From the NCBI RefSeq assembly GCF_001894805.1, contig NZ_BCWX01000001.1:1240001-1304000 (forward strand): a stretch of DNA of 64,000 bases, read 5' to 3'. Within the stretch, counting starts at the first letter, position 1. Each line of letters opens with the position of its first letter. Shown here one piece after another: positions 25,938 to 34,159 of this stretch. The DNA comes from Rhodococcus globerulus NBRC 14531. GTDB lineage: Bacteria; Actinomycetota; Actinomycetes; Mycobacteriales; Mycobacteriaceae. The position numbers and the translations under genes were made by a program. The notes under the pieces are model-generated. The model ran no database searches. It was not told where the DNA came from and saw only the letters and a list, made by a program, of their open reading frames with translations.

Positions 25938-26939
25938 CTAATCGCGCAGTCGCTCGACCAGAGCAGTCTTGATTCCAGGGCGGGTGGCGGCTACCAGTGT
26001 GAACGTGGCTTCACGCATCAGACGCTCGGCCGTGTTGCTGCCCACCAGCGAGCGCGAGCCGGTAGCCGTGACGAAAGCCGCCGCAACCCGGACTGCGAGT
26101 TCGGAGGCCACGGCGCGGGCGGCAGACATGTCGGCGTTGCCCGCCACAGCGCTGTCGAGGTGTTCACGCGCCAGTTCGGCTTGGCTTTGGAACGGTTCCG
26201 TATCGACTCCGAGATCCGCCAACTCTGCCATTGCGCGCCGCGCGACCCCCATCGCCATGGCTCCGTTGAACCACAGGCCGGGCAGTTGAGTGTTCTGGAA
26301 TTGCTGATCGTCGACAACTGCAGTGACATGGGCGTCGGGGATGGCAAAACCGTCGAAAGCTATTCGGACGGTGTTGCTTCCGCGAGCAGCGATAAGGGGG
26401 AGTTCCTCGACGGACAGGCCAGGCGCGTCGGTAGCCTTGACCACCGAGTGGACGATGGAATTGTCGAATTCGTCCCGCGCCGACACGAGAAGAACATCGA
26501 CGATTCCCCAGCCGGTGACAAAGGGGGCTATCCCGTCGAGGACGTATCCGTGATCGACCCGGCGTGCCCACAGTAGGGGAGGGTGCGGGATGGCGCCGGC
26601 GTAGGCGACACCGCCCTGCAGTTCTCCGCTGACGAGGCCGTCCCAGTACTGCTCAGTCAGTGCAGTGTTGGTGGTCGATGCCAAGGCGCCGACGACGCCG
26701 TGATGCTGCATCCAGGTGAATGCAGTCGCGAGGCAACCGCCGCACAGTGTTTCGACAACCTCGACAAGTTCGGCCGTCGAAGGTCCCTCCTCGCCGAGCG
26801 CGGCCAGGCCGTAGAACCCGTCGGCGGCGAGGGCGTCGAAATGACTGCTCGGAATTTCACCGTCCGCGTCAACGCTGTCGGCAACGGGGAACAGAACGGT
26901 ATCGGCGATCTCGCGCGCAAGTTCCGGCCACATGGTCAC
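25938..26939 (-). CDS. Acyl-CoA dehydrogenase-like flavoprotein, short form
   Basis: A 333-residue member of the acyl-CoA dehydrogenase fold. It has an N-terminal helical domain, a central segment IAPFVTGWGIVDVLLVSA in place of the usual FAD-contacting strand, then the C-terminal helices with a TGSRSLVGSNTAERLMREA stretch. It is about 50 residues shorter than typical enzymes, and the YEGT-like catalytic glutamate motif is not seen. This points to a SfnB/DszC-like monooxygenase or an unusual dehydrogenase rather than beta-oxidation. It lies 21 bp after the XRE-cupin regulator in the same operon. Confidence 0.75.
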   Translation of the reverse strand: MTMWPELAREIADTVLFPVADSVDADGEIPSSHFDALAADGFYGLAALGEEGPSTAELVEVVETLCGGCLATAFTWMQHHGVVGALASTTNTALTEQYWDGLVSGELQGGVAYAGAIPHPPLLWARRVDHGYVLDGIAPFVTGWGIVDVLLVSARDEFDNSIVHSVVKATDAPGLSVEELPLIAARGSNTVRIAFDGFAIPDAHVTAVVDDQQFQNTQLPGLWFNGAMAMGVARRAMAELADLGVDTEPFQSQAELAREHLDSAVAGNADMSAARAVASELAVRVAAAFVTATGSRSLVGSNTAERLMREATFTLVAATRPGIKTALVERLRD

Positions 26940-26960
26940 CGCTTCAGGGTATGCGGTGTG

Positions 26961-27524
26961 TCAGAAGGACGGGGGAGAACTCACGATCAGGAACCGGGCA
27001 ATTCGATCGGTTCGGTTGAACCATCGGTGGGGAATGGTCGCCGCGTACAGCAATGTGTCCCCGACATTCAGCCGATGCCGTTCGTCCAGGCCCACTTCGA
27101 CATCGACAGTTCCCTCGAGAACGTGAATGAATTCCTCGCCGGCGTGTTCAGTGTGTTCACCGGCTTCGCTGTGCGGCCCGGCCGTGATTTCGTTCGGTTC
27201 CATGGTGTGTGACCCGGTGGAACAGAACCGGATCGAGGAATCGTGGGCGAGTTCGAACTTCCGGCCCTCGTGCGCCCGCACCAGACTCGACGGCGTGCGC
27301 TCACCTTGGGCGAGTAGCGCATGAGCGGTAGTGCCAAGCGATTGTGCGAGTCTGTGCAGATTCATCACACTCGGCACTGCGCGACCGTTTTCGGTCTGAC
27401 TCAGAAACGGCTGTGAGAGACCGGATTTCAGTGCAACCTCACGCATGGTCAATCCGGCTTCCTTGCGCGCATGGCGCACTGCGATACCGATTGCCGTTGC
27501 GATCGCCACTTGGTCGTCGTCCAT
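26961..27524 (-). CDS. XRE-family regulator with C-terminal cupin domain
   Basis: A 187-residue regulator. The N-terminal helix-turn-helix (about 10-68) includes LTMREVALKSGLSQPFLSQ, and the C-terminal cupin (about 110-185) includes HTEHAGEEFIHVLEGTVDVE and HRWFNRTD. This PuuR/SutR-like arrangement senses small molecules through the cupin. The ATG at 27524 was chosen; the frame runs further upstream with no conservation. First gene of the operon with the dehydrogenase-like and amidohydrolase genes, and divergent from the NCS2 permease operon across 147 bp, so it may control both. Confidence 0.9.
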   Translation of the reverse strand: MDDDQVAIATAIGIAVRHARKEAGLTMREVALKSGLSQPFLSQTENGRAVPSVMNLHRLAQSLGTTAHALLAQGERTPSSLVRAHEGRKFELAHDSSIRFCSTGSHTMEPNEITAGPHSEAGEHTEHAGEEFIHVLEGTVDVEVGLDERHRLNVGDTLLYAATIPHRWFNRTDRIARFLIVSSPPSF

Positions 27525-27671
27525 GTGCTGAACATAGCAGTGCCGACGCGGCGCATCCGAGCGGAGAATTTCATTACATGCGCGAAACAAAATTGACCAC
27601 AGCAAGAAATTATCGACGTGCTCAATAGGGAAGTACACAAAACACTCCCAGCTACGGACGGAGATCGGCGC

Positions 27672-29066
27672 ATGGCCATCCATCCAGTCGACGAGCGGTT
27701 GCCCTTTGCCCGCCAGTCAGCTTTTGCTCTTCAGCACGTCCTGATCATGTACACAGGCTGCATCACGGTACCGCTGGTGTTCGGTGCGGCCGTGGGCCTG
27801 GACCGTAGCACCGTTGCACTGCTGATCAGCGCCGATCTGCTTGTTGCCGGCATCATCACCATCATTCAGAGCCTGGGCGTGGGGAAGGTTGCGGGCGTAC
27901 GACTTCCGATCGTCTGCGGCGCCACATTCGCCGGCCTGACACCGATGATTCTCATCGCCCAGGAATACGGATTGCAGGCGGTGTACGGCTCCATGCTGGT
28001 CGGTGGTGTGGTCGGAATCGCGCTGGCAGTGCCGTTTGCCAAGATCGTCCGTTACTTCCCGCCGCTTGTCACCGGAGTGGTCCTGACCGTGATCGGTATC
28101 TCGTTGATCGGCGTCGCCGGTGGCCTGATCGTCGGAAACGACCCCACCGCACCGTCGTTCGCAGATCCCAAGAACCTCGCGCTGGCCGCAGCTGTCGTTG
28201 CGATCGCAGTCGGTTTCATCTGCCTCGGGCGCGGAATGTGGACTCAGCTGGGAGTCCTGATCGCGCTGGTCATCGGTACCGTGATCGCCATTCCGATGGG
28301 CTTGATCGACCTCGGTGGTGTATCCGGTTCCGCGTGGGTCGGCATTCCCATGCCCTTCCATTTCGGAGCACCCGAGTTCCCGGTCACCGCAGTGGTGGCC
28401 ATGAGCATCGTGATGGCAGTCGTGTTCGCAGAATCGACCGCCAGCATGTTGGCAGTCAGTGAGATCACCGGAAAGCCCTTGAAGAAGGCTGATTTGGCGC
28501 GTGGCCTGGTGGCCGACGGTATGTCCGGAGTACTCGGCGGCATCTTCAACGCCTTTGTCGACACCGTGTTCTCGCAGAATGTCGGCGCCGTCGCGACCAC
28601 CCGCGTGTACAGCCGATACGTCACCGCTACCAGTGGCGCCATCCTCATCGTTCTCGGACTGATTCCACGAATGGGTGAAGTTGTTGCAGCACTGCCTGAT
28701 CCGGTGGTGGGCGGCGTCGGCATCATCCTGTTCTCCACGGTTGCCGTCGTCGGCATCAACACACTCCGCAAGGTCGATCTCAGCGATCCGATCAATACGA
28801 CCATTGCCGCGGTATCCGTCGGAATCGGTCTCCTTCCGGAGTTCGCGGAAGGAATGTTCGAGCGGTTCCCGTCGTCTGCGCAGATCCTGCTCGGCAGCGG
28901 AATCACCCTGGCCGCGGCGTCGGCCTTCACACTCAACCTGCTGTTCAACCACACCCGACTCGGCGAACTCGCCCGCAGTTCGCGCGAGAGCCTTCCCGAA
29001 TCACCTGCAGTCGCACAATCCCCAGTCACACCGACAGGAGACGCCCATGTCACAGTTACCGCCTGA
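27672..29066 (+). CDS. NCS2-family nucleobase permease (uracil/xanthine type)
   Basis: A 464-residue transporter with about 12-14 hydrophobic segments. It has family motifs near the N-terminus (AFALQHVLIMYTGCITVPL), the conserved FAESTASMLAV acid motif and VFSQNVGAVATTRVYSR, the NCS2 signature after the sixth half-helix. Members import uracil, xanthine or urate by proton symport. The ATG at 27672 has GGAG eight bases upstream. Its 3' end overlaps the oxygenase gene by 20 bp, which ties their expression. Confidence 0.92.
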   Translation: MAIHPVDERLPFARQSAFALQHVLIMYTGCITVPLVFGAAVGLDRSTVALLISADLLVAGIITIIQSLGVGKVAGVRLPIVCGATFAGLTPMILIAQEYGLQAVYGSMLVGGVVGIALAVPFAKIVRYFPPLVTGVVLTVIGISLIGVAGGLIVGNDPTAPSFADPKNLALAAAVVAIAVGFICLGRGMWTQLGVLIALVIGTVIAIPMGLIDLGGVSGSAWVGIPMPFHFGAPEFPVTAVVAMSIVMAVVFAESTASMLAVSEITGKPLKKADLARGLVADGMSGVLGGIFNAFVDTVFSQNVGAVATTRVYSRYVTATSGAILIVLGLIPRMGEVVAALPDPVVGGVGIILFSTVAVVGINTLRKVDLSDPINTTIAAVSVGIGLLPEFAEGMFERFPSSAQILLGSGITLAAASAFTLNLLFNHTRLGELARSSRESLPESPAVAQSPVTPTGDAHVTVTA

Positions 29067-30111
29067 GTCCTTCGAAGTCCCCGTCATCGACATCTCCCCG
29101 TACGTTCTCGGCGGTTCGCCGCAGGAGCAGGCCAGAGTTGCCGCCGAGATCGACGATGCCTGCAGCAGAGTGGGATTCATCCAGATCCGAGGTCATGGAA
29201 TTCCTGCGGAAGTGGCGGGAGGTCTCGCCGGCGCGATGGACGATTTCTTTGCACTGCCGATGGAGGCGAAGAACGAGTACCGCGTTGCCGGAGCCAACCG
29301 CGGGTACAGCCCACCCAAGAGTGAATCGCTGAGCCTGAGTCTCGGCGTGGAATCCGCGACCCGGATGAACGATTTTTTCGAGGCGTTCAACATCGGCATC
29401 GAAGCTCGGTCGTTCACCGATCTTGATCTCTCCGAAGCGGATTACGGTATCAACGTGTGGCCGGACGTCGAGAAATTCCGGGCCAGGATCGAGTCGTACT
29501 ACACACACGCAGCACGGGTAGCTCGCACGCTGACCACTATCTTCGACGATGCGCTGGGGCTGACGCCGGGGTTCTTCGACTCGATCACCGATCACTCGAT
29601 CGACGTGCTGAGAATGAACAACTACGCGTTGCCCGAGGGAACCGTGACGCTGGACGGCGAGCTCAAGGGGATGGGCGAACACACCGACTTCGGGCTGGTC
29701 ACCGTCCTGTGGGCCGATCAGGTCGAGGGGCTCCAGGTACTCGGAAGTGACCAACGGTGGCACGACGTGTGGCCTGAAGACGATGCGCTACTGGTCAATC
29801 TGGGCGATCTGACGGCCCAGTTGACCAACGACCGCTGGATGTCGACGCTGCACCGCGTGGCACCTCCCGTGGTGAACGGCACGATCAAGCGTCGTCGTTC
29901 CGCCGCGTTTTTCCACGACGGAAACGTCGATGCCGTGATCGAAACGCTGCCGAGTTTCTTCGACGAGTCCGGACTGGCGTACGAACCTGTCTCCGTCCGG
30001 GATCACATCAAAGCCAAGCTGGCCGGATCGCGGCAGGGCAAGTCCAACGCCGCGGCCGGGCGCGAAGCCGAGCGGGTTCGCGTCGCAGCGCAGCTGGAGG
30101 CAACGTCGTGA
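29047..30111 (+). CDS. 2-oxoglutarate/Fe(II)-dependent oxygenase, isopenicillin-N-synthase family
   Basis: A 354-residue protein with the DIOX_N domain (about 11-120) and the 2OG-Fe(II) oxygenase domain (about 180-290). The iron ligands are His212, Asp214 (GEHTDFG) and His269 (TLHRVAPP); the 2-oxoglutarate-binding RxS is Arg283-Ser285. No signal peptide. The ATG at 29047 has ACAGGAGA upstream and lies inside the permease gene. Its place directly after a nucleobase permease suggests that it hydroxylates a purine or pyrimidine, like fungal thymine 7-hydroxylase; the true substrate is unknown. The hydrolase gene starts within its stop codon (GTGA). Confidence 0.88.
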   Translation: MSQLPPESFEVPVIDISPYVLGGSPQEQARVAAEIDDACSRVGFIQIRGHGIPAEVAGGLAGAMDDFFALPMEAKNEYRVAGANRGYSPPKSESLSLSLGVESATRMNDFFEAFNIGIEARSFTDLDLSEADYGINVWPDVEKFRARIESYYTHAARVARTLTTIFDDALGLTPGFFDSITDHSIDVLRMNNYALPEGTVTLDGELKGMGEHTDFGLVTVLWADQVEGLQVLGSDQRWHDVWPEDDALLVNLGDLTAQLTNDRWMSTLHRVAPPVVNGTIKRRRSAAFFHDGNVDAVIETLPSFFDESGLAYEPVSVRDHIKAKLAGSRQGKSNAAAGREAERVRVAAQLEATS

Positions 30112-30893
30112 CTGCCAGGAATCTTGTTCTGGTCCACGGTGCCTGGGCCGGAGGCTGGGTCTGGGATTCGATGCTGGAACCACTGCGAGCGGCGGGGTTC
30201 AACCCGGTAGTCGTTGACCTTCCCGGGGCCGGCGTCCTCGATCGGGACACTGTCGTAGACCTAAGTGCCGTGACCGATCACGTTGTAGCGGTGCTCGATT
30301 CGCTGGACGGTCCGGCTGTGCTGGTAGGCCACTCGGGTGGTGGCATCGTGGTGTCGCAGGTTGCCGAGCGAGTTCCCGCTGCGGTCGCGGGAATCGTGTA
30401 TGTCGCCGGGATGATGCTGCCGTCGGGTATGGACTTCGGAATGCTGTGCAACGAAGTGGAATTACCGGCGCCCGTCGGGATCTCGCGATGGGTGGTCAGC
30501 TCGGATGACGGGTTTTCGAGTGTGGTCCCACCCGAAGCCGGTGCAGCGGTGTTCTTCCACGAGGCTCCGGTAGCCGACGCGATCGCTGCGGCACGCCAAC
30601 TTGTGCCACAACAGGAAACTGCACGACTGATGGCACCGACAATCACCCCCGAGCGATTCGGTACGGTTCCGCGCCTATACGTCGAATGCACCTTGGACCG
30701 TACAGTTCCGATCGAGACGCAGCGAGGAATGCAGCAGCGAGTGCCTGGGGCCAACGTGGTGAGTCTCGAGACCGATCACGCTCCGCAATTGTCCGCGCGC
30801 ACCGAATTGGTCACCGCGATCGCCGAATTTGCCGCAGATGCCCTCAGCCGAACTCGACGCCTTGAGCCAGCGGTAGTTGGTCCGAGTAGTTGA
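30108..30893 (+). CDS. Alpha/beta hydrolase (salicylate-esterase-like)
   Basis: A 261-residue alpha/beta hydrolase. Oxyanion loop HGAWAGGW at 10-17, nucleophile elbow GHSGGG with Ser76, and a C-terminal ETDHAPQLSAR containing the catalytic His. It resembles the plant-type methyl-ester hydrolase group found in many actinobacteria. Third gene of the permease-oxygenase operon, so it probably acts on the oxygenase product or a related ester or amide. Its 3' end overlaps the convergent aldehyde dehydrogenase gene by 50 bp. Confidence 0.85.
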   Translation: MTARNLVLVHGAWAGGWVWDSMLEPLRAAGFNPVVVDLPGAGVLDRDTVVDLSAVTDHVVAVLDSLDGPAVLVGHSGGGIVVSQVAERVPAAVAGIVYVAGMMLPSGMDFGMLCNEVELPAPVGISRWVVSSDDGFSSVVPPEAGAAVFFHEAPVADAIAAARQLVPQQETARLMAPTITPERFGTVPRLYVECTLDRTVPIETQRGMQQRVPGANVVSLETDHAPQLSARTELVTAIAEFAADALSRTRRLEPAVVGPSS

Positions 30894-32349
30894 TCGTGTT
30901 GGTTGCGCGGCGCATGTACGCCTTCCACGCATCGGAACCCGATTCGCGTCCGCCGCCGGTGTCCTTCTCGCCGCCGAACGCGCCGCCGATCTCTGCGCCC
31001 GACGTGCCGATGTTGACGTTGGCAATACCGCAGTCGGAACCGTCGGCTGCGAGAAACCGTTCGGCTTCCCGCTGATCGAGTGTGAAGATCGAGGATGAAA
31101 GACCCTGCGGCACAGCATTGTGGAGTGCGATGGCATCGTCGAACTCGTTGTAGGTGACAACGTAGAGGATGGGTGCAAAGGTCTCGGTGTGCATGATCTC
31201 GCTTTGTTTCGGCATCCGGACCAGCGCCGGGCGCACGTAGCAACCGGTGTCGCCGACCCGCTCACCGCCGCAGACGACGGTGCCGCCGCTCGACTGCGCG
31301 GCGGTGAGCGCGGACTGCATCGCCTCGAGTGCGGCGTCGTTGATCAGCGGACCGACCAGGACGCCGTCGTCGAACGGGTTGCCTACCTGTAGTTGTGCGT
31401 AGGCGGCAGAGATTCTTGCGACCAGCTCGTCGGCTATCGATTCGTGAACGATCAACCGGCGCAGTGATGTACACCGCTGGCCCGCAGTTCCGGCCGCTGA
31501 GAAGACAATTCCGCGGACCGCAAGATCAAGATCCGCGGACGGGGTGACAACGGCGCCGTTGTTTCCGCCCAGTTCGAGGAGGCTTCGTCCGAACCTCGCC
31601 GCCACTCGCGGCGCAACCTCGCGTCCCATGCGAACCGACCCGGTGGCACTCACCAGCGCGACCTGCGGATTGTCCACCAGTGCCGCACCCACGTCGCGTC
31701 CACCGATCACCAGTTGATGAACGCCTCGAGGGGCGTCGCAATCGGCGAGGGCCCGGCGAAGGAGGGTATGGCAGGCCAGCGCGGTCAGAGGTGTGGTCTC
31801 GGACGGCTTCCAGACCACCGTGTCTCCGCACACCAGAGCGATCGCGGTGTTCCACGACCACACCGCGACCGGGAAGTTGAAGGCCGAGATGACACCGACA
31901 ACACCGATCGGATGCCACGTCTCCATCAGTCTGTGTCCTGGCCGTTCCGAAGGCATGGTCCGCCCGTAGAGTTGGCGCGAGAGACCAACCGCGAATTCGC
32001 AGATGTCGATCATTTCCTGGACCTCGCCGAGTGCTTCCGACGAGATCTTGCCGGCCTCGAGCGTGACCAGTTCCGCGAGATCCGTTTTGTGCTCGCTCAG
32101 GAGTCGGCCGAGTTGCCGCACGACGGCGCCGCGGATCGGCGCAGGAACCGTGCGCCAGTCACCGAACGCGTCGTGTGCTGCGGCAACCGCGCCGTTGACA
32201 TCGTCAGCGGAATGTTGTTCCAGACTGCGAATTTCGGTTCCGGTAATCGGTGTGCGAGCCGTCAGGTTGCCGGTGGGCCACTCGGCTCCGCAGCGAGCAA
32301 GCGCGGAGTGGGCGCGCTCGGCGAGAGCGGAAGGATCGGGAAGGTTCAC
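30844..32349 (-). CDS. pcd: Piperideine-6-carboxylate / aminoadipate-semialdehyde dehydrogenase
   Basis: A 501-residue aldehyde dehydrogenase of the ALDH7/AmaB branch. The general base is Glu259 (LLELGGNN), the nucleophile Cys293 (GTAGQRCTSLRR) and the cofactor site VVWKPSETTP near 178-187. It oxidises the lysine-derived semialdehyde to 2-aminoadipate with NAD(P). The GTG at 32349 overlaps the stop of the HglS-like gene by four bases. With lat, lrpA and the HglS-like gene it forms the lysine degradation block, in the order of Rv3293-Rv3290c. Confidence 0.92.
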   Translation of the reverse strand: MNLPDPSALAERAHSALARCGAEWPTGNLTARTPITGTEIRSLEQHSADDVNGAVAAAHDAFGDWRTVPAPIRGAVVRQLGRLLSEHKTDLAELVTLEAGKISSEALGEVQEMIDICEFAVGLSRQLYGRTMPSERPGHRLMETWHPIGVVGVISAFNFPVAVWSWNTAIALVCGDTVVWKPSETTPLTALACHTLLRRALADCDAPRGVHQLVIGGRDVGAALVDNPQVALVSATGSVRMGREVAPRVAARFGRSLLELGGNNGAVVTPSADLDLAVRGIVFSAAGTAGQRCTSLRRLIVHESIADELVARISAAYAQLQVGNPFDDGVLVGPLINDAALEAMQSALTAAQSSGGTVVCGGERVGDTGCYVRPALVRMPKQSEIMHTETFAPILYVVTYNEFDDAIALHNAVPQGLSSSIFTLDQREAERFLAADGSDCGIANVNIGTSGAEIGGAFGGEKDTGGGRESGSDAWKAYMRRATNTINYSDQLPLAQGVEFG

Positions 32350-33602
32350 GGGTGAGTCCTTTCGCGGGAGGCGTCCTGCTGCGTGCGGTACAACTCGAAA
32401 GGGTCGAGGATGGGGTGTCCGATGGCACCCTCGAGTCGATCCTGCCCGTAATCGGCGCTGTCCGCATCGGAAACGAATCCACCGGGCGAATCGAGGTTCG
32501 ACGCAAAGATCCCAGCGGCGGACGCCGGCAGGAAGTCTTCGTAGACGATGGGCTCGCGAATTATCCTCGAACCGTCACGTCGGTAGGTGAAATACGCCAG
32601 GTCGGCGTCGGCAAGGCCGTCCTCCGTGGATGGAAACGCGTCTTCCCATACCGCCGTGTCCGGGGAGGAGATCAGAGCGTCGTAGATCTCGCGGCCCGTG
32701 CGAGTCAGCGCTATGCCGCGGGCCTCGACTTCACCGAAGCGCACGCGGACGGGGACATCGTGCACCGAACCATCCGGCTCGCGGAACGGGCGGTTCTCGG
32801 CCAACGCCCGAAACGAGGTCTGCCGCAGCAGGAGTGGTGGACCACCCCATCGCGGTGGACCCTGAATCCGGTCGATCATGGTGATGCCGCGTTCGGTCAT
32901 GCGGCGGTACAGATCGTCGATGTCGAGTACCCGCGGGGTGAGATGGTTGAGGTGGGTCGACCTTTGGCCTGCGATGTCCGCGGCCACCGGGGAGATGTGC
33001 GCAAGTTCGCGATACCAGGGCGCGTCGATCGGCCCGGTTCCGAGGCGGAAGGCGCGGGTGGCGGCGTCGACGAAGTGTGTCGCCTGCGGCTCCGGCAACC
33101 CGTTGTCGCGCTGCGCCGTCGCGGCCAGGCGAAGCAGGCCGGGGGAGAAGAGAGATCGCGTACCCAGATATGCGGCGATTCTGCGCTGAAGATCGGCCGT
33201 GAAGAAGCGCTTGTCTCCGGTAGTGAGAACCGAAGTGAAGACGCGGAATGGGTTCAGCGCGAGTTCCCCCGGATCGGTAGGACGGAATGCGGTAGAGACC
33301 ACGGGAACAGGGGGATCGGTGAGCCGCAGATCGTAGAACCCGACCGCCGACATCCCGAGGGCGCCGAAGATCGTCGCGACGTCGCGCAGTTCGCCGAGAG
33401 TGCCCAGCCGGATCGCACCGTGCCTTTCCGCACTGATCCGGCCCAGGGTTCCCCAGCGTTCCGAGCCCGGACGGGTGGCCGTGTAATCCCGATTGACCTG
33501 CAGTGTCACGTCAACCAGCGTGTTGTACGCTGGAACCTCGTTCCCGTACATCCGCGACAGTTCGGCGGCAAACCGAGAACGTAACTGCCACTTTTCAAGC
33601 AT
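32346..33602 (-). CDS. hglS: 2-oxoadipate dioxygenase/decarboxylase (HglS/DUF1338 family)
   Basis: A 418-residue protein of the DUF1338/HglS family, an iron enzyme that converts 2-oxoadipate to D-2-hydroxyglutarate and CO2. The characteristic start RSRFAAELSRMYGNEVPAYN is present. The likely metal ligands are His61 in SAERHGAIRLG, His in HLNHLTPRVLDID and Glu in FGEVEARGIALT. It is first in the operon with pcd and divergent from lrpA across only 30 bp. It is the counterpart of Rv3292, which is often annotated as hypothetical. The family role is known from Pseudomonas and plants; activity here is inferred from family and context. Confidence 0.85.
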   Translation of the reverse strand: MLEKWQLRSRFAAELSRMYGNEVPAYNTLVDVTLQVNRDYTATRPGSERWGTLGRISAERHGAIRLGTLGELRDVATIFGALGMSAVGFYDLRLTDPPVPVVSTAFRPTDPGELALNPFRVFTSVLTTGDKRFFTADLQRRIAAYLGTRSLFSPGLLRLAATAQRDNGLPEPQATHFVDAATRAFRLGTGPIDAPWYRELAHISPVAADIAGQRSTHLNHLTPRVLDIDDLYRRMTERGITMIDRIQGPPRWGGPPLLLRQTSFRALAENRPFREPDGSVHDVPVRVRFGEVEARGIALTRTGREIYDALISSPDTAVWEDAFPSTEDGLADADLAYFTYRRDGSRIIREPIVYEDFLPASAAGIFASNLDSPGGFVSDADSADYGQDRLEGAIGHPILDPFELYRTQQDASRERTHP

Positions 33603-33612
33603 GTGTATGTCC

Positions 33613-33625
33613 GGTTACGTTAACC
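33613..33625. promoter_or_regulatory. 13-bp palindrome between hglS and lrpA, Lrp-box candidate
   Basis: GGTTA (33613-33617) and TAACC (33621-33625) are perfect arms around CGT. The element fills nearly half of the 30-bp divergent gap and resembles AsnC/Lrp sites in size and symmetry. Confidence 0.5.
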
Positions 33626-33632
33626 TTCGCGG

Positions 33633-34094
33633 GTGGGTGACGAACAGAATGACGGCGGAATTCCTCCGGTCGACGACACGGACAAGTTGTTGATTCGAGA
33701 GCTCGTTGTGGACGGGCGTGCCACTTTGGCGAGTCTTGCCGACAAGGCGGGGTTATCGATCTCGGCGGTGCAGTCGCGGGTGCGTCGGCTTGAATCGCGC
33801 AACGTGATCCGGGGGTACGCGGCCAAGATCGATCCGGAAGCTGTGGGTCAGAATCTGTCGGCATTTGTCGCGATCTCCCCTCTGGATCCTTCTCAACCCG
33901 ACGATGCGCCGGCCAGGCTCCGGCACTTGCCCCAAGTGGTGTCCTGTCACTCGGTAGCCGGGGCCGAAAGCTACGTACTTCTTGTTCGAGTCGCCTCGCC
34001 CCGGGCGTTGGAGGCGTTGCTGCAGGAGATCCGAACGGCGGCCAATGTGAGCACCCGTAGCACGGTCATTCTTCAAACATTTTACGACGAATGA
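33633..34094 (+). CDS. lrpA: Lrp/AsnC-family regulator LrpA
   Basis: A 153-residue feast/famine regulator. The N-terminal helix-turn-helix (about 18-65) has TLASLADKAGLSISAVQSRV and RRLESRNVIRGYAAKID. The C-terminal RAM domain, which binds amino acids and makes octamers, includes SCHSVAGAESYVLLVRV. The GTG at 33633 is 30 bp from the divergent hglS start. It sits 65 bp upstream of lat, which its mycobacterial relative is reported to control; lysine may be the effector. Confidence 0.92.
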   Translation: MGDEQNDGGIPPVDDTDKLLIRELVVDGRATLASLADKAGLSISAVQSRVRRLESRNVIRGYAAKIDPEAVGQNLSAFVAISPLDPSQPDDAPARLRHLPQVVSCHSVAGAESYVLLVRVASPRALEALLQEIRTAANVSTRSTVILQTFYDE

Positions 34095-34159
34095 CCGATC
34101 TGCAGTAATTTTTCCATCTAATCATCGACATGGCAATAATTTTGACTTAATCTTTGCGT

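Noticed and set aside
27525-27671. Purine riboswitch upstream of the NCS2 permease
   Set aside because: The 147-bp gap shows no purine-riboswitch core or paired stem pattern that I can recognise; an XRE-cupin regulator next door explains control better.
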